Shown piece by piece: positions 1 through 5,032 of a DNA stretch of 5,806 nucleotides. Below the pieces are notes generated by a model. That model worked only from the letters and a program-made list of their open reading frames with translations. It made no database searches and was not told where the DNA came from. Within the stretch, counting starts at the first letter, position 1. Every line of letters starts with the position of its first letter. Position numbers and translations under genes: made by a program. Location: contig CABUMZ010000115.1 of assembly GCA_902492825.1 (NCBI GenBank), positions 1 through 5,806 of the forward strand. Reading direction: 5' to 3'. The DNA is from an uncultured Collinsella sp. (GTDB lineage: Bacteria; Actinomycetota; Coriobacteriia; Coriobacteriales; Coriobacteriaceae).

Positions 1-815
1 AAGGCCTCGACCTTCTCGAGTGCAGTGGAGACGGCGACGAAGTGCTTTGCCACGGCCTCGGCGTTCTGCTCATCGGAGCCGTCGATGGCGCCCTGAGCCT
101 TGAGCTGCTCGAGCATCCAGGTCTTGACCTCGCGGGCGTTGGTGAGGGTCTCGAGCGTGGTGAAAGTCTTGGAGACGATAATCACGAGCGTGGTCTCGGG
201 ATCCAGGCCCTTGAGCTTCTCGGCCTGGTCGTTGGGGTCGATGTTGGAGATGTAGCGGCAGTCGATACCGGCGTCGGCGTAGGGACGCAGGGCCTCGTAG
301 GCCATGACCGGGCCCAGATCGGAACCGCCGATGCCGATGGACACCAGATGCTCGATCTTCTTGCCGGTAACGCCCTTCCACTCACCGGAGCGCACGCGCT
401 CGGCGAAGGCATACATGCGATCGAGGACCTCGTGCACGTCGGCGACGACATCCTGGCCGTCAACGATGAGCTGGCCCTTCTCGCTTGCCGGGCGGCGCAG
501 CGCGGTGTGCAGGACGGCGCGGTCCTCGGTGGTGTTGATGTGCTCGCCGGAGAACATGGCGTCGCGGCGCTCCTCGAGCTTCACCTCGCGGGCAAGATCG
601 CACAGCAGCTTGACGGTCTCATCGGTCACCAGGTTCTTCGAAAGATCGAAGTGCAGGTCACCGGCGTCAAAGCTCAGCTTGTTCACGCGGTCGGCGTCAG
701 CAGCGAACCAGGCCTTGAGGTCGATACCATCGGCCTCAAGCTTCTCCTGATGAGCCTCGAGTGCCTTCCAAGCGGCAGTCGACGTAGCATCGATAGGTGC
801 GGCAACAGTTGCCAT
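1..815 (-). CDS. pgi: Glucose-6-phosphate isomerase, N-terminal half (partial at window edge)
   Basis: Cytoplasmic glycolysis/gluconeogenesis enzyme that interconverts glucose 6-phosphate and fructose 6-phosphate. About 271 residues are visible; the family is usually about 540, so the C-terminal half lies beyond base 1. Two sugar-phosphate-binding (SIS-type) signatures are readable: SIGIGGSDLGP at residues 159-169 and VSKTFTTLETLTNA starting near residue 214. The catalytic Glu, His and Lys known for the family belong to the missing half and cannot be checked. The ATG at 815-813 is chosen because a strong Shine-Dalgarno, GAGGAGGA (827-820), lies 4 nt upstream and the family N-terminus fits. 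The reading frame is open throughout the visible part. The gene lies downstream of the Fe-ADH-like gene on the same strand, but a gap of about 200 bp with its own hairpins suggests separate transcription. Confidence 0.97.
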   Translation of the reverse strand, partial: MATVAAPIDATSTAAWKALEAHQEKLEADGIDLKAWFAADADRVNKLSFDAGDLHFDLSKNLVTDETVKLLCDLAREVKLEERRDAMFSGEHINTTEDRAVLHTALRRPASEKGQLIVDGQDVVADVHEVLDRMYAFAERVRSGEWKGVTGKKIEHLVSIGIGGSDLGPVMAYEALRPYADAGIDCRYISNIDPNDQAEKLKGLDPETTLVIIVSKTFTTLETLTNAREVKTWMLEQLKAQGAIDGSDEQNAEAVAKHFVAVSTALEKVEA

Positions 816-833
816 AGAGTCCTCCTCAGCATA

Positions 834-857
834 CGGGCGCACGCCTCCATGCGCCCG
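834..857 (-). other. Hairpin in the pgi 5' leader
   Basis: CGGGCGCA (834-841) and TGCGCCCG (850-857) form a perfect 8-bp GC-rich stem with an 8-nt loop. It lies just upstream of the pgi Shine-Dalgarno (827-820). Read on the minus strand, the loop contains a GGAGG-like stretch. No T-run follows, so it is not a typical terminator; it could affect mRNA stability or ribosome loading. The structure is seen directly; the role is a guess. Confidence 0.45.
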
Positions 858-874
858 GACATTCAGATGCCACT

Positions 875-903
875 ATTCTAGCGCAGGTCAAGACTACAAT
901 CAG
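875..903 (-). promoter_or_regulatory. pgi: Weak candidate promoter for pgi
   Basis: On the minus strand, TAGAAT (880-875, one mismatch to TATAAT) lies 60 nt upstream of the pgi ATG. At 17-bp spacing the -35 position is CTGATT (903-898), which matches TTGACA at only three positions. The -10 is reasonable but the -35 is poor, so this is tentative. Confidence 0.3.
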
Positions 904-940
904 CGAGCGTTGCCAATCGGCCCCCAAACGGCAACCGATT

Positions 941-1004
941 AAAAAGGGACAGGCTTATTTTGGCAGGTCAAACGCTTTACCAACCAAAAATAACCCGTCC
1001 TTTT
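941..1004. repeat. Long imperfect palindrome, REP-like intergenic element; possible terminator for the minus-strand gene
   Basis: The left arm (941-963, with GGGACAGG then TTATTTTGG) pairs with the right arm (984-1004, CCAAAA then CCGTCC and TTTT) over about 20 bp with a few bulges and mismatches. The loop is about 20 nt (964-983). It starts 11 nt past the stop codon of the upstream minus-strand gene. Read in that direction it ends in five Ts (945-941), so it could also terminate transcription. The right arm has a diverged relative at 1666-1692. Arms of the GGGACAGG/CCGTCC type resemble REP-like elements linked to Y1 (RAYT) transposases, but that is recollection and not a search result. Confidence 0.55.
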
Positions 1005-1014
1005 ATGGCAAATA

Positions 1015-1590
1015 TTAGGCCGCGGCGCAGACGCTACCGAGCAACTCACGCAGAGGAGACCCGATGCCCTCCAGCAGTTCGGGCGCGATAATGGCAAAAA
1101 CGGGAACCTCACCGGTGCCCACGACAGCAGGCACCTTGCCCTCCGAGAGAATGCATCCATAAGGGACAAAACCGTCTTCGCCGGCATCGAGCGCCGCCAT
1201 GCGACGCGCGAGCTCGCGCGCAAAGCCAGCAGTATCGGCATCGCCAATCGCCAGGACAAAGTCCACGCCTTCGTCGGTCGCCAGGGCCACGGCTTCGTCG
1301 ATCAGCTCGTCTCCCCCGTCGCCCTCAAACGAGCCGCAGCGAAAAAGCACGCGCTCGAGCAGAGCTCGATCAAGCGAGCCAAGTGCCGCCGAGACAAGCT
1401 CATCGCGCGTATGCTTGTCACCGCCCAACACGACCAGCGCCTTGGTGCCACCGTAGTGAGCGACCAATCGTCCGCACCAGCGAGCCACGTCTCCATCCGC
1501 AACAAGGCGCGTCGGCATACCAAACCCATAATTGACCATCTTTCCCACAACCCTTCCGTGCGCATAGGCGGTATCAATCGTTAGGCTCAT
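1015..1590 (-). CDS. Stand-alone Fe-ADH-like N-terminal (nucleotide-binding) domain protein, degenerate
   Basis: A 191-residue protein resembling the N-terminal half of iron-containing alcohol dehydrogenases (PF00465, dehydroquinate synthase-like fold). Residues 20-29 (NYGFGMPTRL) look like the family's opening strand. TKALVVLGGDKHTRDEL (49-65) matches the first Rossmann beta-alpha unit. VDFVLAIGDADTAGFARELA (109-128) sits where GGGSxxDxAK is expected, but the glycines, serine and lysine of that NAD(P)-binding loop are largely lost. The C-terminal half with the metal-binding histidines is absent: full-length relatives have about 380-400 residues. The ATG at 1590 has no good Shine-Dalgarno. 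An alternative ATG at 1539 (residue 18), preceded closely by GGGAAAG, matches the usual family start. It may be a neofunctionalised half-protein or a decaying remnant; the open frame favours the former. The family assignment is tentative. Confidence 0.6.
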   Translation of the reverse strand: MSLTIDTAYAHGRVVGKMVNYGFGMPTRLVADGDVARWCGRLVAHYGGTKALVVLGGDKHTRDELVSAALGSLDRALLERVLFRCGSFEGDGGDELIDEAVALATDEGVDFVLAIGDADTAGFARELARRMAALDAGEDGFVPYGCILSEGKVPAVVGTGEVPVFAIIAPELLEGIGSPLRELLGSVCAAA

Positions 1591-1665
1591 GCTACGAAGC
1601 GAGGTTTTCCGAGCTGTTTCGCACTCTTTAGAGCTGCGTTAAAACCCAATCCAACCGCACGACCA

Positions 1666-1692
1666 TACCTACCAAAACAAACCAGTCCTTTT
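1666..1692. repeat. Diverged copy of the right arm of the 941-1004 palindrome
   Basis: Bases 1666-1692 match 978-1004 at 23 of 27 positions in the same orientation, sharing TACC, ACCAAAA, GTCC and TTTT blocks. No convincing left arm is visible beside it, so it appears to be a partial or eroded copy. With 941-1004 it brackets the Fe-ADH-like gene, and it lies just upstream of the polymerase promoter. Confidence 0.4.
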
Positions 1693-1701
1693 TTACAGGT
1701 T

Positions 1702-1730
1702 TTGACGGTGTCCGGTCGAGCAGGTATTAT
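1702..1730 (+). promoter_or_regulatory. Sigma70-type promoter of the Y-family polymerase operon
   Basis: TTGACG (1702-1707, 5/6 to consensus) and TATTAT (1725-1730, 5/6) are separated by 17 bp, the optimal distance. The predicted transcription start is near 1737, inside the LexA-type box, so repressor binding would block initiation. This also rules out the upstream in-frame TTG at 1702 as the translation start, since it would lie in the -35 element. Confidence 0.8.
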
Positions 1731-1747
1731 CGAACAGGTATTCGATA
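1728..1747. promoter_or_regulatory. SOS box (LexA operator)
   Basis: TATCGAACAGGTATTCGATA has perfect 7-bp arms (TATCGAA/TTCGATA). The core CGAACAGGTATTCG (1731-1744) matches the Gram-positive/actinobacterial LexA consensus CGAACRNRYGTTYG at all but one position (A for G at position 10). It abuts the -10 hexamer and covers the predicted start site, a typical arrangement for repression by LexA with release after DNA damage. The downstream polymerase is exactly the kind of gene expected under this control. Confidence 0.85.
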
Positions 1748-1763
1748 AGAACATGTGTTTGAT

Positions 1764-1776
1764 GGGAGGACGCGTG
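1764..1776 (+). promoter_or_regulatory. Ribosome binding site and GTG start that set the polymerase N-terminus
   Basis: GGGAGG (1764-1769) lies 4 nt before GTG at 1774. The upstream in-frame ATGs at 1753 and 1762 have no Shine-Dalgarno, and the one at 1762 would overlap this site. The GTG gives an N-terminus that enters the conserved ICIDLKTFYASVE motif after eight residues, as is normal for the family. Confidence 0.7.
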
Positions 1777-3279
1777 GCGCACGAGCAGCACACCTATATC
1801 TGCATCGACCTCAAGACGTTTTATGCCAGCGTCGAGTGCGTCGACCGTGGGCTCGATCCGCTCACCACCAACCTGGTCGTTGCCGACGAATCGCGCGGAC
1901 GCACGACCATCTGCCTCGCCATCACGCAGGCCATGAAGGACTTAGGGATTCACAATCGCTGCCGCCTATTCGAGATTCCCGATGGCATCGACTACATCAC
2001 GGCCGTACCGCGCATGCAGCACTACATGGAGGTGTCGGCGAAAATCTACGGCATCTATCTGGAATACGTCAGCCCCCAGGACGTGCACGTCTACTCCATC
2101 GATGAGTGCTTTATCGACGTGACGCCCTATCTGGACCTCTATCACACCGATGCGGAAGGGCTCGCCTGCACGCTGCGCGACGAGGTCTTGGCGCGCACCG
2201 GCATCACGGCGACGGTCGGCATCGGCCCCAACCTATTCCAGGCCAAGGTAGCACTCGATATCACCGCCAAGCACGTACCCAGCCGCATCGGCATACTTGA
2301 CGACGAGACCTTTCGCAAAGAAATCTGGCCCCACCGCCCCATCACCGACATCTGGGGCATCGGCCCCGGTGTGGCAGCCCGCCTCGAAAAGTATGGCGTC
2401 TACGACCTGATGGGCGTCGCGGCGCTCGACGAAAACCTGCTTTACGACGAGCTCGGCGTCAATGCCGAATATCTCATCGACCACGCCTTTGGGCGCGAAC
2501 CGACAACCATCGCCAATATCCAAGCCTATCGCCCGCAAGCAACTTCGACCACCACAGGACAGGTGCTCTCGAAGGGCTATGCCTACGAGCAAGCCTACAC
2601 CGTCTTGCGCGAGATGGTCGACAACGCCGTGTTGGACTTGGTCGATAAGCACGTAGTCTGCGACAGCATCTCGCTCTTTGTGGGCTACGCGAGCGAGCGC
2701 GCCGACATACGCCGCCTCGACGCCAGTGGTACAGCGCAATATGTGGACGGATGCGGGCACCTGCGCTCGAGCACGTCGAGTATCGAACCCACCGCAACCG
2801 CCGGCCCCGAGCTCGCGCCCCGTGCTCCCAAGCCCGTCCAGCGCGATGACGAAAGGCGTCGCCTGGTGCGCGAAGCGCAGGCAATCGATGGCATCTTTGT
2901 GGGAGAGCATGGCGGCAAACCGCGTGGTGGCTATGCCGCGCTCTTTGCGCACTCCAACGCCTCGCGCAAGCTGCCCGAGCGCACCAATTCGTTTAAGAAG
3001 ATCATGGGCTATTTCGATGAGCTCTGGGCGCAGACTGTCGATCCCAAACGACCGGTCAAGCGCATCAACCTGGGATTTGGCAACCTCATGCCCGAGGAAT
3101 TTGCCACCATCGATCTGTTTAGCGATATCGAGGCCGATGAGCGCGAGCGCGACCTGGCGCGCGCCGTCCTGGCCGTGAAAGGCAAGTACGGCAAGAACGC
3201 GCTCGTCAAGGGATTAAGCTTTACCGCCGGCGCCACCGCGCGCGAACGCAACGACCAGGTTGGAGGACACCGTGCCTAA
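1774..3279 (+). CDS. Y-family translesion DNA polymerase (UvrX/UmuC/DinB-like)
   Basis: Error-prone polymerase that copies past damaged bases; 501 residues from the GTG start. Motif I, IDLKTFYASVE (11-21), supplies metal-binding D12 and the Y17 steric gate that excludes ribonucleotides. YSIDE (107-111) supplies catalytic D110 and E111. GIGPNLFQAKVALDITAK (149-166) is the conserved palm element. A helix-hairpin-helix follows at about 190-216 (WGIGPGVAARLEKYGV). The little finger runs from about 257 to the end, closing with KYGKNAL and GATARERNDQVGGHRA, typical of the UvrX branch. TIDLF (445-449) sits where a beta-clamp-binding QLxLF-type motif is expected. The protein is about 85 residues longer than B. 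subtilis UvrX, mostly through an insertion at about 309-384. It is SOS-controlled by sequence and overlaps the YolD-like gene by 8 nt. The catalytic residues are intact, so it should be active. Confidence 0.95.
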   Translation: MAHEQHTYICIDLKTFYASVECVDRGLDPLTTNLVVADESRGRTTICLAITQAMKDLGIHNRCRLFEIPDGIDYITAVPRMQHYMEVSAKIYGIYLEYVSPQDVHVYSIDECFIDVTPYLDLYHTDAEGLACTLRDEVLARTGITATVGIGPNLFQAKVALDITAKHVPSRIGILDDETFRKEIWPHRPITDIWGIGPGVAARLEKYGVYDLMGVAALDENLLYDELGVNAEYLIDHAFGREPTTIANIQAYRPQATSTTTGQVLSKGYAYEQAYTVLREMVDNAVLDLVDKHVVCDSISLFVGYASERADIRRLDASGTAQYVDGCGHLRSSTSSIEPTATAGPELAPRAPKPVQRDDERRRLVREAQAIDGIFVGEHGGKPRGGYAALFAHSNASRKLPERTNSFKKIMGYFDELWAQTVDPKRPVKRINLGFGNLMPEEFATIDLFSDIEADERERDLARAVLAVKGKYGKNALVKGLSFTAGATARERNDQVGGHRA

Positions 3280-3697
3280 GCCCAAACAACAGCCCGTGCG
3301 CCCGCCGACCGCCTTCGAGCGCCTGGCGGACCCCGAGGGCAGACGCCGCGTCGCCGACCCCAAGCTCACTGCCAACGGTGCCGTGCGCGCCAACCGCGCC
3401 GCACAGTTTATGCCCTTTGCCGCCCTCACGGGATACTACGAACTCGTGCGCAAGCAGGAAATCACCGTCGAGCCAAAACGTGAGCTCACGGAAGAAAAAG
3501 CCCTCGTACTTTCTAAAAAGCTCGAGGGTCTCAAACGTGGCGACTTGGTTCGTGTCACCTATTACGATACGTACGGCTATCGCTCCCGCACCGGCATTCT
3601 CGACGAGGTACTCCCCGCCTTCAAGCTCCTCAAACTCAAAGACATCGCCATCGACTTCGACGATATCCAAGACATCGAACTGCGCGGACGAGCCTAG
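3272..3697 (+). CDS. YolD-like family protein
   Basis: A 141-residue member of the YolD-like family (PF08863), whose genes typically follow UvrX/YqjW-type polymerases in Gram-positive bacteria. The biochemical role is not established; an accessory function in translesion synthesis is the usual inference. The hallmark is RAAQFMPFAALTGYYELV (42-59), corresponding to the family's conserved W/M-PFaaL segment. A charged helical region (about 66-88) follows, then a beta-rich C-terminal part (about 91-137, DLVRVTYYDTYGYRSRTG onward) ending in DIQDIEL. The GTG at 3272 is chosen over the TTG at 3260 because GGAGGA (3262-3267) lies 4 nt before it, and that TTG overlaps this site. The gene starts inside the last codons of the polymerase, so the two are probably translationally coupled and share the LexA-controlled promoter. 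Confidence 0.88.
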   Translation: MPKPKQQPVRPPTAFERLADPEGRRRVADPKLTANGAVRANRAAQFMPFAALTGYYELVRKQEITVEPKRELTEEKALVLSKKLEGLKRGDLVRVTYYDTYGYRSRTGILDEVLPAFKLLKLKDIAIDFDDIQDIELRGRA

Positions 3698-3723
3698 ACA
3701 AGGAAATGCATCCAAGACGGCGC

Positions 3724-4107
3724 TTACAGCGTCATGACGTAGTAACCAGCGTCCTTCACGGCGGCCACGAGAGCACCGCGATCGATCGGCTGTTTAGAGC
3801 GCACACGTGCCGTGTGATCCGCATACGTCACCGTTGCCCACACGCCGTCCAGCGCATTGAGGGCATTGGCCACGTTCTGAGCGCAGCCGTCACAGCTCAT
3901 ACCGCCGATGAGCAGCTCATCGCTATAGGGATAGTGCGATGCATCAGTATCCACCACAACAACCTTTTTGGCCTTCTTGCCGCTCGTACCATCGCTGCAA
4001 CAACTCTTCCCGTGTGTCGAAGCGGCAATGCGACGCAGTCCAAAAAACATGCCGACGGCAATGACAGCCAGCACGATGAGATTCGCAGGGTTGAGCAAGT
4101 CACTCAT
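3724..4107 (-). CDS. Membrane-anchored heavy-metal-associated (HMA) domain protein
   Basis: A 127-residue protein combining one transmembrane helix with a CopZ/Atx1-like metal-binding domain. Residues 10-24 (LIVLAVIAVGMFFGL) form the helix, followed by RR, which predicts a cytoplasmic C-terminus. A linker contains KSCCSDG (34-40), a Cys-Cys motif like that in small FeoB-associated Cys-rich membrane proteins. The HMA domain (about 64-127) has GMSCDGC (69-75), where C72 and C75 should bind Cu(I) or another soft metal. The ATG at 4107 is preceded by AAAGGGG with 5-nt spacing; the upstream in-frame TTG at 4122 overlaps this site and is rejected. The gene converges on the YolD-like gene with only 26 bp between them and diverges from the DUF3793 operon. 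A CsoR-like palindrome lies about 32 bp upstream. Metal trafficking or sensing at the membrane is inferred. Confidence 0.85.
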   Translation of the reverse strand: MSDLLNPANLIVLAVIAVGMFFGLRRIAASTHGKSCCSDGTSGKKAKKVVVVDTDASHYPYSDELLIGGMSCDGCAQNVANALNALDGVWATVTYADHTARVRSKQPIDRGALVAAVKDAGYYVMTL

Positions 4108-4138
4108 GCGTTCCCCTTTCAAGTAGCACTATCTAGAT

Positions 4139-4151
4139 ACCCCCATGGGGT
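4139..4151. promoter_or_regulatory. CsoR-like C/G palindromic operator
   Basis: ACCCC and GGGGT arms flank a 3-nt spacer (ACCCCCATGGGGT). A further CCCC block at 4154-4157 can form a second overlapping palindrome with the same G4. Copper-sensing CsoR repressors bind sites of this kind (TACCCC...GGGGTA). The site sits in the leader/promoter region of the HMA gene, where a copper-responsive operator would be expected. No CsoR gene is in the window. Confidence 0.5.
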
Positions 4152-4215
4152 GTCCCCATCTTAACCCAAAATCATGTCCGTTCGGTCAATTAGTTTCCCG
4201 CTTCAAACTTTTTTG

Positions 4216-4243
4216 TTGACCATGGCTTACTTTCGTGTATAAG
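4216..4243 (+). promoter_or_regulatory. Promoter of the DUF3793-flavodoxin operon
   Basis: TTGACC (4216-4221, 5/6) and TATAAG (4238-4243, 5/6) are spaced by 16 bp. The predicted start is near 4250, about 32 nt before the GTG of the DUF3793 gene. The start region coincides with a palindrome at 4249-4265. Confidence 0.7.
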
Positions 4244-4248
4244 TTTTC

Positions 4249-4265
4249 CTAGGCTAACAGTCTAG
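4249..4265. promoter_or_regulatory. Palindrome at the predicted transcription start, possible metalloregulator operator
   Basis: CTAGGCTAACAGTCTAG reads as CTAGnCT...AGnCTAG, with 6 of 8 positions symmetric in each arm. It contains TAGGCTAAC, identical to the core of DtxR/IdeR iron boxes, but the outer positions fit that consensus poorly. Its placement over the start site suggests a repressor operator. The regulator is unknown; DtxR-type control is only a possibility. Confidence 0.35.
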
Positions 4266-4281
4266 ATCCGTAAGGAGCGCC

Positions 4282-4986
4282 GTGACTCGAACCATAGACA
4301 TCCCAACGTTTCAGGCAGCAGTCGTGCGCAACTGCTCTCCCACGCTCGCGGGCATCAAGCCGGCATCGCTCTTTACCTATCCAGGCACCTACGCCCACGG
4401 GGACGGCTCGACCGCAACCGAAACCATCGCAGAACGCCGAGCACGCCTGCTCAACGTTATCGCCCAGTGCAATCGCGAGCTTGACCCGTTCGGTATCCAC
4501 CTGAGTGTTTTGGTCTGGCGGCCATGCGGAGCGCTCGTGTATATGTACCGAGCCAAAAGCCTCACCACCTATTTCGCAGACCCTCGCGCCCAAACGGCGC
4601 TCGCCTCGGAAGGCTACGACACGAGAGACCTTTCGACATGCCTTGTGCATTTGGCATCACGCATCACGCTCGCGAGCAATAACGTCGCGGAATGCGCCTG
4701 TAACCAGACTCGATGCGCACTACCCCAGCAAGCTAACTGCAGCAACGACTGCACCTGCGAGTTTCCGCACGAAATAGGCTACTTCCTAGGATATCCCTAC
4801 GACGACGTGCACGAGTTTATCGTCCAGCGCGGCGAGAACTACAAGGTCTTTGGAGCTTGGAAGGTCTACACGAATGTCGAGCAAGCGCTTGCGATGTTTG
4901 ACGCCTACCGCGCTTGCACTCAATACCTCACCTTTGTCTATCAGCAGGGCTGCAGCTTGGCACAACTTGCCCAGGCAACCCGATAG
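4282..4986 (+). CDS. DUF3793 family protein with a cysteine cluster
   Basis: A 234-residue, apparently cytoplasmic protein of the DUF3793 family (PF12672), found in anaerobes and of unknown function. Family signatures are CSPTLAGIKPASLF (18-31), a central LVYMYR strand (86-91), FPHEIGYFLGYPYDDVHEFI (161-180), and a C-terminal GAWKVY segment (191-196) followed by a helix with YRAC. Between residues 138 and 159, just before FPHEIG, six cysteines lie in the pattern CxC-x4-C-x7-C-x3-CxC, suggesting a metal- or cluster-binding loop. The start is GTG at 4282, preceded by AAGGAG (4272-4277) with 4-nt spacing. No signal peptide or membrane segment is visible. A flavodoxin gene follows 46 nt downstream, so the two are probably co-transcribed. 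DUF3793 genes, as I recall, often neighbour flavodoxin and metal-transport genes, pointing to a redox or metal role. Confidence 0.85.
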   Translation: MTRTIDIPTFQAAVVRNCSPTLAGIKPASLFTYPGTYAHGDGSTATETIAERRARLLNVIAQCNRELDPFGIHLSVLVWRPCGALVYMYRAKSLTTYFADPRAQTALASEGYDTRDLSTCLVHLASRITLASNNVAECACNQTRCALPQQANCSNDCTCEFPHEIGYFLGYPYDDVHEFIVQRGENYKVFGAWKVYTNVEQALAMFDAYRACTQYLTFVYQQGCSLAQLAQATR

Positions 4987-4998
4987 AACATAGAAGCC

Positions 4999-5013
4999 GC
5001 GGCAACCTGCCGC
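4999..5013 (+). other. Small intercistronic hairpin
   Basis: GCGGCA (4999-5004) and TGCCGC (5008-5013) form a perfect 6-bp stem with an ACC loop between the DUF3793 stop codon and the flavodoxin Shine-Dalgarno (5021-5026). There is no T-run, so read-through is expected. It could stabilise the distal flavodoxin mRNA after processing. Confidence 0.35.
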
Positions 5014-5032
5014 ACAACTGAAAGGACTCAAC

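Noticed and set aside
42..881. Long open frame (279 codons) on the plus strand
   Set aside because: It is antisense to pgi, which has conserved motifs and a strong ribosome binding site. The product is low-complexity (Leu/Gly/Val-rich) and resembles no family, a common shadow in GC-rich DNA.
939..1259. 106-codon minus-strand frame ending in the palindrome
   Set aside because: It overlaps the Fe-ADH-like gene out of frame and its tail is translated from the 941-1004 repeat; no start context or family similarity.
1702..1773. In-frame extension of the polymerase to the TTG at 1702
   Set aside because: That TTG is part of the -35 hexamer, and transcription should begin near 1737. A good Shine-Dalgarno points to GTG 1774.
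1587..1793. 68-codon minus-strand frame upstream of the Fe-ADH-like gene
   Set aside because: It runs antisense through the polymerase promoter, SOS box and ribosome binding site, and through the partial repeat. No Shine-Dalgarno or domain supports it.
2233..2952. 239-codon open frame on the minus strand
   Set aside because: Antisense to the middle of the polymerase, where the plus-strand frame has clear Y-family motifs. It has no recognisable domain.
3698..3723. Possible terminator between the convergent YolD-like and HMA genes
   Set aside because: The 26-bp gap holds no stem with a T-run. Only a short bulged pairing around GACGGCGC/GCGTC is visible, too weak to call.
4175..4188. TGTCCGTTCGGTCA, near-symmetric sequence between the divergent promoters
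   Set aside because: Only the outer arms are partly symmetric, with four mismatched positions on comparison with its reverse complement. It does not fit a known operator and was not listed.
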